Of a stretch of 64,000 bases of DNA, positions 36,247 to 46,879 are shown piece by piece. The stretch covers positions 20,930,001 to 20,994,000 of the forward strand of contig OX327700.1 in assembly GCA_946807835.1 (NCBI GenBank), written 5' to 3'. Positions within the stretch are counted from its first letter, which is position 1. Each line of letters opens with the position of its first letter. Made by a program: the position numbers and the translations under genes. This DNA is from Ailanthus altissimus. Its lineage: Eukaryota; Streptophyta; Magnoliopsida; Sapindales; Simaroubaceae. The notes beneath the pieces were generated by a model. The model saw only the letters and a program-made list of their open reading frames with translations. It had not been told where the DNA came from and did not search any database.

Positions 36247-36783
36247 TGTTGAAAAATTGGTGATTAAATAATTTTAGTTGGACAAGAATTGAGATGAATA
36301 TCAAAGTGGAGAGTTACAAAAAGTTAAGAACGCGAAGGACACGTATGGAGAAGTCTAGGACGTGTAGGACACGAAGGAAAAAGTGAAACGGGACTCGAAG
36401 ACGCGAAAAAAACGAAGAAATCATGAGGAGAGCTTTTAGCGCCGCGGTGCCCAGGGCTAAGCACCGCGGCTCTCAACATAAAAGACCAGCGCCGCAGCGC
36501 TGGGTCCCCAGCGCCGCGGTCATGAGCGCGAGAAAGGCCAGCGCTGCAGCTCCCAAAGACGAGGGCCGCAGCGCCCAGACATGTCAAGATGTCCGTTTTG
36601 ATTCAGGATTTTAAGTTTTTAGAAGGTTTGGACTTCTAAAACAAGTGGACTCTTACTTCAACAAGGAATAGGGTTTGTAGGCACTAAATACACCCTATAT
36701 AAACACTTGTAAACCTTTGTTTAAGATTAAGCATCTAAGGTTTCAAGATGTAACCATAAGAGAGAATAGAGGAGTTAGGTAGG
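36247..36783 (+). repeat. Copia family 2 LTR fragment
   Basis: Starts TGTTGAAAAATTGG and shares 'ttggacaagaattgagatga', the GC-rich U3 block (36430-36580, many GCGCCGC/GCGGCGC motifs) and 'caccctatataaacacttgtaaa' with the family 2 LTRs. It is cut at 36783 by the start of a Gypsy LTR. Short open frames on both strands over the GC block are compositional artefacts. Confidence 0.78.
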
Positions 36784-38338
36784 TGTTTACGCTCAAAATA
36801 TAACGCGGCTATCGCAGTATAGATTGAGGTGTCGATCCCACGAGGAAGCTCTTGGCAAAATAGGTCAGTGAAGTAAAATATTAAAGCAATAGCAAAAGGT
36901 TAATTGATTTAAACGGATGAGATAGAATTGTCTATGAATTGAGGAAAATGTTTTATGATGATTTAAACAAGGCTTTGAGAATCACAATTATGCTTTATAA
37001 ATCTACTCTATACTTTGATTCGATATTTATAACTCAACTGAAAGTTTCACATCCCAAACAATCAATCGGAAGGTATGTAATATATAGCACATTTGATAAC
37101 ACACGTATTTGATTTAGTTAAACTCTTTGCAAGCATTAACACACATCATGTTATTTATACAAGTTATCTAAGATCGACAATATATCATTTTGACAATATT
37201 GAGTAAAAGATTAACTTGAATATCAAACATTTATTGCCCTTACATGTTATCCAAGATCGACAATATATCAAATTGACAATACTGCAGTAAAAGATTAACA
37301 TATAAAACAATATAACCAGTAACAATTATAAATCAACATGAATCACATAAGAAAAGCATGACTGAACATATATGAGACATGAGAATTATAACTTCTGGAT
37401 TATAGAAAATAAAATAGATAAGAGTTTAATCAAAACCAAACTTACAACATTTATAGCTCTTGACACCGAATCAAAGCATAAAAGTAGATTTACTACACAT
37501 AAAAGTTCATCTCTTAGCCTTGCTAGGAACTCTAGCCTAAATTACAATACATGTTAATGAGAATAAAAGAAGAGAGAAAATTATCTATTAAAAACGTCCT
37601 AAGGGTCTCCTTATATAGGCAATGAATGGACATATGTCATGGATGACATCAATCTTCAATAATTTTAAGTCAATAACTCGTGTATCCACTTGCAGCACGT
37701 TTTTGATAATGTAAATGATCAATTCAGCTTCTGCGGCCGACATGAAAGTTGTAGAATTTTGACTCTTCTTTCCATAGGCACTGATTTCATGCAAATTGGA
37801 TAAGTGTCCAATGAGATATGAGCAAAATTCCAAAGATACACCAGAATTCGGCCAACAACCATTTTACCCACTTGCAATGCGATTTGGTCCATGATAACGG
37901 CTGATTTGGACTTTACCATAAACATACGAGTTGTTGATAGTTAAGTCAGAAATTCACAGCTTCAATAATTATACCAATTGAGTACGTATTTTGGGAGATA
38001 CGGTCCAAATACGTGAGTTGGGTCAAGCTGGGTAAGAGTTGTAGTCCGATTCTGTTGTATCTCAATTTTTGGCCCATAACATGTTGGATTTGGCTTTTCC
38101 ACTATTCTTCAAATTTGTGTAAGATTGAGTCATGTTGCACCAGGTTCAAGAATTTCTTCATTTCGATTTCTACATTGAGAGTTATGTCCAATTTACCTAA
38201 ACCTGTCCAAATAACATTCATTAATCACAATTTAAGGAGAACACTTTATTTCAAGCTAAAAATACAGAAAATACTAAAATTGGTGACATTAAATGGTGAT
38301 TGAATCTTTTAACAACATGCATTTTCATGTGTTCATCA
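36784..38338 (-). repeat. Gypsy 3' LTR (1555 bp, minus)
   Basis: Plus strand TGTTTACGCTC...GTTCATCA; contains 'gtcgatcccacgaggaag' shared with the other Gypsy LTRs. Immediately to its right the minus strand reads GCTGGTTGGGGGCTG, a polypurine tract, so this is the 3' LTR of an element whose internal region extends rightwards. It lies inside the Copia family 2 LTR fragment on its left. Confidence 0.8.
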
Positions 38339-38353
38339 CAGCCCCCAACCAGC
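38339..38353 (-). other. Polypurine tract of the Gypsy element
   Basis: Minus strand GCTGGTTGGGGGCTG abutting the LTR start TGATGAACAC. Confidence 0.75.
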
Positions 38354-38892
38354 TTATTGCTAGTCTCTAGCAATTCAAGCGTAAATAGAATATGCAAAAC
38401 TACCTAAGCACTTCAATCAAAACGTCAGTTCGAGATCACTGTTGCTATCATGGTTTTTTCAATTACAACTTCCATAATTTGTGTGTGTGTGAACTAAGCC
38501 ATAACCATCTAACCACAAACCACAATAGATATAGCCTTGAGAATTTCTCCAAGTAAAAGCCTCAACTCCATATCCTCACATGTGTATGACTGTTTAAAAG
38601 GTTAGGACTTCTCTTATGGAGTTGGAAAACAGTTAAGCACTCAAGAAAAAGTCAATTTTAAGGACAGACATATAAACTAACATTGATCCGAAGATAGGAA
38701 AATTATTTGTTTAAAAATCAATTATTCATATCATACGTCAACTTTAGAACTTTAATTGGCTGTGAGAATAATACAATTATAACTTGGTGAGAAAACTGTT
38801 TTACAAGGTATTTGTCTTCTAAAATTGAATGAAGACTTTATTAAACTGAATTGCTTCTTCTTTTTTTTTTTTCTTGTTTTTGGTACTTTTGT

Positions 38893-38931
<39 letters not shown>

Positions 38932-39590
38932 AAGAATACAAGGAAGCATTACAAAGGTTTCTCACCAAATTATATTATGCACAAATGTAACCAACTTATC
39001 CCTTAATTCAAATAATATCATTCTAAACAAAAATTAACCAATTCAAAGGATCAATGAAAGTTCATAAGCTGTTTTCTCAACCTTTCCACTTACTCACAAA
39101 AGATATGCGAGATTAGAAAAATATATACTTAAACATGGGAATTCTCTTGGCTATATAAATTGAATCATCCATCTTACCACAAGGCTTAGCATTGTGCTCA
39201 AAAATATTTTGGAAGTCATTCTTTAGTAATCTAGATAGAAACAGTGACTCAACCTAAACAATTCTGAAATCATACTTAGGCAGAAAAGCAAATTCCTTTA
39301 TACAAGAATTACCAAGACTACAAGCAATAAACGACAGTAAGGAGTTTTAGTACTAACTTTTGAAATGCATTTTAACTAACTTTTTGTTAGTCCTCCATCA
39401 CGTAGCCTCCACCCCTCTAAGGGAACTGTGGCAGACTCCCCTTTTTCAGGTTCTGTGAAGAACTGGCTCCCCACGCCTACGGGAACTCTCATCTTTTTTC
39501 CACTCTAGTGGTGGGGGCAGCGTCCATATCCAAATAAGAAACCTTGAACACTAGAGTACTTCCTGGAAGTGGAAAGCTCGAGTGAGTTCT
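38354..39590 (-). other. Non-coding 3' internal region of the Gypsy element
   Basis: No coding signal. Long untranslated stretches upstream of the 3' LTR are typical of Athila/Tat-type elements. It holds a T-homopolymer of about 38 bases (38895-38932) and a GC-richer patch (39380-39500). Confidence 0.5.
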
Positions 39591-39599
39591 AGAAAAGAA

Positions 39600-41035
39600 G
39601 TAAAAAAAACCAATCAAAATAGGTAAGGAAAGAAATTACTTGGAGCAAGTCTCGCATCAAGATTTGGGGTATACCCTTCCTCTGACATACTTGTGCCAGC
39701 ATCAGTCCCAACCCAAGATTTCGCACTGCTTGCAGGTGGCGCTTCCTTGAAAGGAACCTCAGCTGAACTTGGAATTGGTTCCATTGCCTCATTAAACGGA
39801 ACCTCTTCATAATAAATCGGTGGCTCTTGAGCAGCAGAATCATAAACTGGTGGCTCTTGAGCAGCAGGATCAGAAACTGGTGGTTCTTGGGCAGCAAGAT
39901 CAGAAGCCGGTGGTACTTGAGCAACGGGCTCAACGATCTCTGGAACCTCTGAAAAGGTAGGTTCTGGAATTGATTGACTCTCTGCAGCCGATGCCTGGGT
40001 TCCAGCGCCGCTCGGAATAGCTTTGGAGTGCTTCTCCACACCTCCTGGGACAATGGAAGCTTTCCTCTTGGTTCGTGGCTTTGGAAGAGGAAATAAGTTA
40101 GATAGCATGCCTAAGAGGTCCTTCATGAAAGATTTGAGTGCTGAAACATAAGATAAAGAAGATTAGTGAAGTTTCAAGAAAAGGGAAACAAAAGAAAATT
40201 AGTACAAAGCATTTACCTTCCTCTCCCAGCACTTCAAACCTTGGAATCTATGGGGCTTCCCTAAGAGGAGCGGAAGACTTCAGCTCTACAAAGATAGGGT
40301 CAAAAGCACCCGCTTGGACTGGGACAGATGGCTTCTCATGGGGAACCGGCCCAGGAACATCACCAGTGCCCGAATCTTCACCTGTCTCTATGGGATAATC
40401 AAACATAGAGAAATCTATAATCTCTTCATCTTGAGACAACCGCACGGACGTTACACAAGCCGCTGCTAAAAAGAAACGAGTAGATATCCAACAACAGAAA
40501 GATTCACTTATTGATGTATGGGAAGAATCTGCGGTAAGATAGAGAAGAGTAGATATCCTTGTCTCTCCGTACCCTTTCTAGGAAGAGATCCTTCTCAGAA
40601 GGGAACTCTAACCAGGTGACTCTGTGAATAAAGCCCTTGGCATCCAAAGGAGGAGTCCCCGCAACAATACTTCGGTTCGGTGGAGTGAAGGTCCACAAGC
40701 CCTCATCATAGGCTAGAGCACACTGCAGGAGCCGGACTCTTAACAAGTTCTGGAGCATCTCCAGCACCATCGGAGTGTGAATATTTTTTATGATTGATCA
40801 GTCAGTTCCAGAAAAACTTCCCGAGGAAGCGTTCCCTCCCTGTGATTGAGGGAAAGGAAAAGGTAATCTTCCAGTCATAAGCTCCGAACAAAGTATTAAC
40901 TTCAAATGGAAGAGATGGATTCTTCCATCTCCTACTGATGATGACTGCGCTCTCCTTGATACCAGCGCCGCTTGGCATCGAATTCTCCAAAAAACTTTCT
41001 TGAACCCTTGGGCTGTTAGAAGTAATTCTGCTTTC
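39600..41035 (-). pseudogene. Unidentified proline/alanine-rich multi-part gene in a Gypsy internal region
   Basis: On the minus strand coding-like patches run from about 41035 to 39600. The first reads SAVIISRRWKNPSLPFEV and TFSFPSITGRERFLGKFFW (40990-40802). Then AYDEGLWTFTPPNRSIV and FPSEKDLFLERVRRD (40770-40504), and an acidic patch DEEIIDFSMFDYPIETGEDSG (40445-40248) ending in an in-frame stop. Last is 170 codons (40126-39614) of Pro/Ala/Glu-rich sequence with a basic PKPRTKRKAS start and four copies of a 10-residue unit like AAQEPPVSDP. A plausible 76-nt intron is bounded by GAG|GTAAATG (40217/40216) and TTTCAG|CACTC (40141/40140). I recognise no domain. It may be an accessory ORF of a nonautonomous Gypsy element or a captured host gene. 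Confidence 0.42.
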
Positions 41036-41174
41036 TACAGATAAGGGTATTTGTCAGAAAGATATCGTAGAGAGTGAGGCAGTATGGTGGGTTTATCATA
41101 TGGTTTAGGATTGAAACATCCTGAAGAAGATAGAAAACATTGGGATGGATTTGCAACGGGGAGAGCGCAAGAGA

Positions 41175-41203
41175 GGGAGGGGGGGTGGGTGTGGGTGTGG
41201 TGG
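41175..41203 (+). other. G-run cluster, potential G-quadruplex
   Basis: GGGAGGGGGGGTGGGTGTGGG followed by TGTGGTGGG: at least four G-triplets with loops of 1-3 bases, unusual in this AT-rich window. It directly precedes the reductase fragment. Confidence 0.75.
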
Positions 41204-41205
41204 GT

Positions 41206-41306
41206 GAAGAGAATGATATATTTTACTTCGATCCCAAATGCATTGATTGGGATGATTACTTAACGAATACTCCATTCCTGGAGTTGTCATATACGTCTTC
41301 AAATGA
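41206..41306 (+). pseudogene. Fatty acyl-CoA reductase, C-terminal exon fragment with frameshift
   Basis: Reads EENDIFYFDPKCIDWDDYLTNT, then after a one-base shift (near 41269-41272) IPGVVIYVFK and a TGA stop (41304-41306). FYFDPK.IDW.DY..NTHIPGVV..VFK is the C-terminus of plant alcohol-forming fatty acyl-CoA reductases (FAR/MS2 family), which make primary alcohols for wax, suberin and pollen wall from acyl-CoA or acyl-ACP. The Rossmann NAD(P)H domain and the YxxxK active site would be in earlier exons, which are not present upstream: the minus-strand Gypsy region starts there. The fragment thus looks like a gene remnant cut off by the retroelement or captured by it. Family assignment is strong because both motif halves match across the frameshift. 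Confidence 0.78.
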
Positions 41307-42480
41307 CAATCGCAAAACTGTTTTTTATGAATTTCTGCTGGCATCTCAAAGATGTGTATCTCTACAGAAATTTAGTTATTATTATAACCTCCTTAAGTAA
41401 CTTAATCTGCCTAAGTGTATCCATTATATGTAGTATTTTCAAATGTTCTTCTATGATAAAAGATTGTTGAGATAAGTATATGCTAAAGTTTGTGAGGTTT
41501 GAAAAAAAGAAATGTATTTACCCATTTGTTATTACCTTGTCCTGAGAATATGTTGTACTTAGACATGAGCGTACATGTTAATAACAAAGTTGACTCTACA
41601 TAATATATTATAATAATTGGTTAATATCACATTAGTAAAAGAAAATATCTATTTTTTTATGTAGTATTGCTATTGCTATTGCTATTGTTGTTTTTTCTTT
41701 TTTCATTAGCTCAACTTACCAAGTGATTATGCAAAGTATTACAAACATCAAGCTCTCCTTTCTTTCTTTGCTAACTCCGTATCAGATATGCAGATCCCTT
41801 GGAATTGGCGTGTGATAGACAGTGGAAAGTGTAAATAAATAAGCAGGTAACCAAGTAAAGTGTTGAACTATTATTATTTTAGGGAGAATATACTGCATCA
41901 AGGAATTGATGGGGACAACTACTTGTCATTATGATTTAAAAAGAAAGTTCAAGAGAACCAAATATATTTTTTTTTTTTTCTCATCTTAATGGAGTTTCAA
42001 TTCTCCTTGAATAGTAGAAATAAAATTCTCTGGATATAATTCTTATTCAATTTAATTATTAATTTAAAAGTACAATATTATATATACAAATTTTATAAAA
42101 TTGGATTAGCAGGTTTTTATTCTATAGTGGCAGAATCCAACTCTTTAAAGCTGTTCTTTTTTAATTTAAGCAGTGTAGATGCAACAGCCATATTTTTTTA
42201 GTAGAAAGCAACTTTCCTTAAAAGAGTTGCCACTTTGTGCTTGATACGATAGAATTGATGCTCTCTCTCCGTCTCCTTCTCTCGACCTAATTACGAAGCT
42301 TTGACTTCCTGAGTTAGGCTCCGACGGTTCTTGCCAAATGATCCTTTGCTTCCATATTCTCCACTCCGCCGGATATCTCCGCACATCCATTACAGCTGCC
42401 TCCTCCTTATCTCAAAAAAGATTAAATCTTTATCAAAATTGATGAAGATGAATATCAAAGGCGTCTCACATAGAGTAAAT
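41307..42480. other. AT-rich stretch, no gene
   Basis: Possibly the reductase 3' flank. Contains a (TATTGC)n run at 41668-41690. A minus-strand frame of 74 codons (42166-42390) has no recognisable motif. Confidence 0.45.
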
Positions 42481-42507
42481 CCAATCTTATTGGTCGCCTG
42501 AATTAAA

Positions 42508-43099
42508 GTGGAGGAATTGAAATTAAGGCTTCATAAACTATGGAAGCCCAAACATAGATGGGACTTATTTTCAATGCTAAAAAGATTTTTTGCTTCATTT
42601 CGAAGATGTCACGGATATGTAAAGAGTTTGTGGCGGCGATACTTGTACATTAAATTCGGGCACTTTTCGTTTATATCAGTGGCAATTGGATTTTGCTCCT
42701 CACACCACTGAAATTTACTACAACTCTCAAGTTTGTGTATGAATATATAGTCTCAACTAGTAGTATTAGAGTCTGAAAATCATTATGGGCATCGTAAGGG
42801 TATTGATTTACCTTTACAGTTGGATAAAGCAACGAAAGAAGGAATTTATAGGTTCTGCTAAAGTTTTAATTGAGGTAGACCTTTTTAGTCAATTGCCTCA
42901 AATCTTGACGGTAGAAAGGGAAGGCTATGATTTTCAGGTTGATATTTTTTATGAAAATCTTCCATCAAAATACTCTGAATGCGGGATTTTTGGTCACGAT
43001 ATTTCCAAATGTCAACACCAACATAATGAGACCTTAGTTCATAGAGGACGCTCTCGCTCTCGTAATAGAACTTGGGCAAAGAAGAAAATAGATTCATAA
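42508..43099 (+). pseudogene. LINE ORF1 (DUF4283 and zinc knuckle)
   Basis: First part: ELKLRLHKLWKPKHRWDLFSM and FASFRRCHGYVKSLWRR, matching the 'LWKPxGxWxxxSLGxGFFxFxF' core of DUF4283. After stops and a frame change, 42845-43080 reads GSAKVLIEVDLFSQLPQILTVEREGYDFQVDIFYENLPSKYSECGIFGHDISKCQ-type sequence: the 'ARVLVDVDLS...VEREG..F.V.V.YE.LP.FC..C..IGH....C' signature of plant LINE ORF1, with one knuckle Cys changed to Ser. A basic SR-rich tail follows. It would bind LINE RNA. Confidence 0.78.
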
Positions 43100-43233
43100 T
43101 AGTCTATTGCTGATTTACAAGCTTCAAAGGAAGATGGGGTATTATAATAGCCTCTTATTTATAAATTTCGAAGGATATTGGGATCTTATGGTAGCTTTTG
43201 GTTTCAATAGAGCCAACTATAGAGAATCAAGTC

Positions 43234-44393
43234 TGTTGGATTAAACCAAATTTATTTAGGAAAAACTTAAATTACATTATTTGAGTGAGTTTAAGAAATT
43301 CATAACTTAGTAGTTTCCTTATAAGATTTACTTTATTAAAAGTAGAGTTTAAAATGTACAAGGATTATGAAGACAAGTTAACTAAAGAGCTAGATATCAC
43401 TCACTATATAAAGAGGCTAGAGGATTAATGAGAGAAACTATGAGAGAAAAATTATATAAAGGGTTACATAGAAAATACTTAGAGTATTATTGTATTTTAT
43501 ATTATAAGATTATAGTGAATTATTCTTTCATCGATAATTGTTGCCTATAGTGAACCACGTTAAATTTCATATATTCTTTGTGTGATTATTAATTTTTATG
43601 TTTGATGTGCTTTCACTATATTTTCTAAACAAGTTAAAGAGTTAAAATACTAAACAACTAGTATTAGAGCCAAGTTAAAGACTTTAGAACCAATATCAGA
43701 GGAGTTAAAGATGTGCCAAATTGAAGACCCTAATTATATTAGAGATAATATATATTTGGGGGTGAAGAAAGTAAAAACAAATTTTAGGGAAGAAAATTAA
43801 GCTCAAGTATATCTTCATGAAGAAAAAGAGACAACGAGCAAAGTTCAGCATTTGTAGGAGTAACGTCTATGCAGAAGCTAGAAAAACCTTTGATTTGGGT
43901 TGATGGAATACTCAAGAGTTGTCATCTTAAAATTATGATTCATTTCTTATCCCAATAATTAAAAATCTAAATTAAGTTAAGAAAAAATAGAACTAGTAAG
44001 TTGCTCAGTTTAAAAAAAAAAAGACAATGAGTCTGTATAAAAAAAATTATCTACAGAAGTAGTAGTGGATTAATTCTTATAAAAAGCCCTACATAAGTAT
44101 GATACATAGTTTTTATAATTACAAAAACTAAAGTTTGGCTTAAGGAATGCTATAAAGAAATTAAACTAAACATAATTTATTGAAGAGATGAAAGTTTGGT
44201 ATAAGGAAGACAATGTTGGACTAAACTAAACTTATTTACAAAATACCTAAATTATATTATTTGAGTGGGTTTAGAAGATTCCTAAATTAGTAGTTTCCTA
44301 TTATATTATTCTTTGTGTGATTATTAATCTTGATGTTTAGTGTACTTTTACTATATTTTCTAAACAAGTTATAAGAGTTAAAATACTAATATG
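43234..44393 (+). mobile_element. Miniature nonautonomous Copia-type element (about 1.16 kb)
   Basis: 5' LTR 43234-43656 (TGTTGGATTA...TACTAAACA), spacer AC, PBS TAGTATTAGAGC (43659-43670, iMet type), a 557-bp internal region without coding capacity, and a 3' LTR from 44214 (TGTTGGACTA) to about 44393. The 3' LTR lacks about 240 bp in its middle and its last few bases. It lies in the LINE, between ORF1 and its repeat linker. Confidence 0.78.
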
Positions 44394-44399
44394 GTCCAT

Positions 44400-45251
44400 A
44401 TGGTCATAGTTACAAGCACGACTACTCAAGTAGAAGAAGATGGTGCATCTTTACAGCAGTCTTCGACCCCTATCAGTGAGTCATTGCTAGCGATAGAGAA
44501 TCAAGTCCCCATTGTCATGGTCAAGGACACGACTACTCAAGTGGAAGAGGCAAGTGCAACTTTGCAATAGTATCTGACTCGTCTTAATGTGTCACCAACG
44601 AATCAAGCCTATAAGCATATAATACCTGCGGATGTATATAATTTTTTCTTAGTTAATAACATTCCATATCAACTTGGAGAAATAGATGATAAAGCCCCAT
44701 TGGCAAGGGATAACTTAGAAGATGATCATTCAAAAATATATAAATTTATTAGATAAGGACCTTTAAAAGATAGTAAGCATATTAACTAAGTCGCTGGTAG
44801 AAGATGGGTTCAAGATTATGCTTTCCAAATATCATAAAAGAAAAAATGATGCAGGCCAAAAAGAAGGATATTAAAGCTATTTATAAGTCGCAACGTTTAG
44901 ATTCTGATCTGAAACAATAAAGATTCTATAATAGAATGTTAAGGGGTGACTAACCACTAATCACGACATGAATTGGCCAATTTGTGTTTGTAGTATAAAC
45001 ATTATTTGTTGCTATTAATGAGCCTATGACTTCTTTAGACTCAGTTCTAGATTCTTTTTGGTGATCCTTACATCACACTTTTGTTGGACAAATAGCGAAT
45101 ACTATTTCGAAGATGTCGGTTTTTAAAAGTAAAGTGGTGGCACAATGGAATTTTAATGCCATTCTTGGAGTTCATGAACAAAATGAAGGTGGGTTTCTTA
45201 GCCCTTGCTCTTGTTTAGATTATCACTTCTCATGACCTTTTAGTAGATCAT
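44400..45251 (+). pseudogene. LINE linker and endonuclease N-terminal remnant
   Basis: 44408-44580 carries two copies of a ~120-bp unit ('acgactactcaagt(a/g)gaag', 'tagagaatcaagtc'), and a piece of the same unit precedes the Copia insertion at 43220. Near 45140-45230 a frame reads WNFNAILGVHEQNEGGFLSPCSCLDYH, matching 'GDFNxxLxxxEKxGG...' of the apurinic-type endonuclease of plant LINEs; the catalytic Asp of GDFN reads Asn. The RT domain is absent. Confidence 0.68.
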
Positions 45252-46691
45252 TGTTCTCAAAATGAAGCACACGTGAATATTAACTGCAAGTGCACAGGCC
45301 ATGAACAAGTCACAAAATGATGAGAAGTATCATTCCCACAAGGATTGGTCTTCTAAATCAATGCTAAATACTATAGTGCTATTAACCTAATTTTATCTAG
45401 GCTAATTTTAATTCTAGGGTGATTAATAAAATTAAAGATACTTAAACTAACAATTTAACAAATTAAAGAGGTGAGGAATCTGTGATAAATTGTTATATCT
45501 TGACTTTACTCTACCTTCCCCGTGTTCTTTATGTTTTAGTGATTAACAATTATTCTTGTGAATTAATTAATCAAAGGGTTCAATATTAATCTCATTAGCT
45601 CTCCCGAACGTCAAATGGGATGTTATGCATACATATTCAAGTTGATATCCCTATCTAACTTGCCTATCTGCACAAGTTACGCAACCCTTGAATTAATTAA
45701 CCAAGTTTTATTAGTCTTCTAACTTAATAAAAATTAAGGTCAAACATTTCAAGTCCAAAACCTGGGTTAATCTTTCTCAAGCATAGAATACAAGTCTATA
45801 TCATTTAGTTAATTCTCCAATTAAACTAGAAGCATTAAATCCAAAAACAAAAGCACAAATGAATAACACAAGAAATAGTCATTAATCAACTAAATTTATC
45901 TAAGCATAATATATGGTAGATCTACATCAAGGCCTAGACTAAGAAATTTAACCAACTATAGTCAAGGACAAATTCACAATAATTAGAAAGTTTACAAGAG
46001 TAGCCATATTTAAAGCAACACTGGCAATAAATATAAGCTATAAATTGAAGTAAATAAGAGAGAGAAAACTAGTTAGAGATGTCTCTTTGAGCCCTCAATC
46101 TTCAAGTGTCTTCAAGAATTTAAACTCTAAAGTATTTTTCTCACTAAAAATCCTTTTTTCTTTTTTTAGTTTCATGCTCTCTCCTCCATTTTAAAAAAGG
46201 CATTTTTCTCTCTGTTTATAGGTCTAAAAATTAGGAAAAAAAATAGACTTTTCAGTATAAATTGTCTATGTGGCGCCAAATTTCTGCTTAACTTGGCACC
46301 ACAGGCTGGTCTCTATTTATGTGAACAATATCTATAAATAGTACTATTCATGGGCATTATTCATTTTTATTGTTCATCACGCCACAGCCCTAATTTTTGG
46401 TGCCACGACACCAAGACCTAGGTTTTTATGGCACCTAGGAGCCACCTTTTGGCGCCATGGTGTAGACAATGTAATAAGAAATATTATTCACAGGACTATA
46501 GTAGTTCACTTAATAGTAGTAAATTTAATATTTTTGGCTTATTTTCTTTGAATTTTTATCTCAAATAGCTCCGCTAAACTTGAACTCATACAATGACATC
46601 AACACATATAAAGAAATGTATATATTCATGTTAAAAAAAACAAACATCAAATTATGAGAAATACAATATGATGTATAATATATGCTTATCA
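45252..46691 (-). repeat. 3' LTR of the outer Gypsy element (1440 bp)
   Basis: TGTTCTCAAAATG...GCTTATCA on the plus strand. Contains 'ctgcaagtgcac', 'cattcccacaaggatt' and a patch of GGCGCC-like motifs (46268-46462). To its right the minus strand AAGTTTAAGGGAGTTT is a polypurine tract. It interrupts the LINE at 45251. Confidence 0.85.
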
Positions 46692-46879
46692 AACTCCCTT
46701 AAACTTAAATACTTGCTCATCCTTGAGTAAAGAAGCATAACTTACAATTAAAAACTAAAAATGAAAACAAACTATAAGAAGACACAAAATATTATATGGC
46801 CAAATGATTAGCAATGTCTCAAAATTTTCTAATAACTACCAATCTCAAGGAAATTCTAAATGTCATAATAGTTTAACAT
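46692..46879 (-). other. Outer Gypsy element: PPT and 3' internal end, left of the nested insertion
   Basis: Starts with the polypurine tract and stops at AACAT (46875-46879). The same sequence resumes at 51780: 'agtttaacat' + 'gttaatccaataattgttct' is collinear with 'agttcaacgtgtcaatcaat' in the nested element's own internal region (48190). Confidence 0.85.

Larger units (their letters stand above)
42490..45251 (+). mobile_element. LINE (L1-type) remnant, interrupted by a miniature Copia element
   Basis: ORF1 with DUF4283 and a CCHC-type knuckle occupies 42508-43099. After the insertion (43234-44393) the linker continues with short tandem repeats, and the start of ORF2 endonuclease follows (to about 45230). 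The RT is not present: the LINE is cut at 45251 by a Gypsy LTR. Stops are frequent. Confidence 0.75.

Noticed and set aside
36324..36614. Overlapping GC-rich open frames on both strands
   Set aside because: They cover the palindromic GC patch of a Copia family 2 LTR; composition and position explain them. The same applies to 16916-17146, 23636-23827 and 26618-26827.
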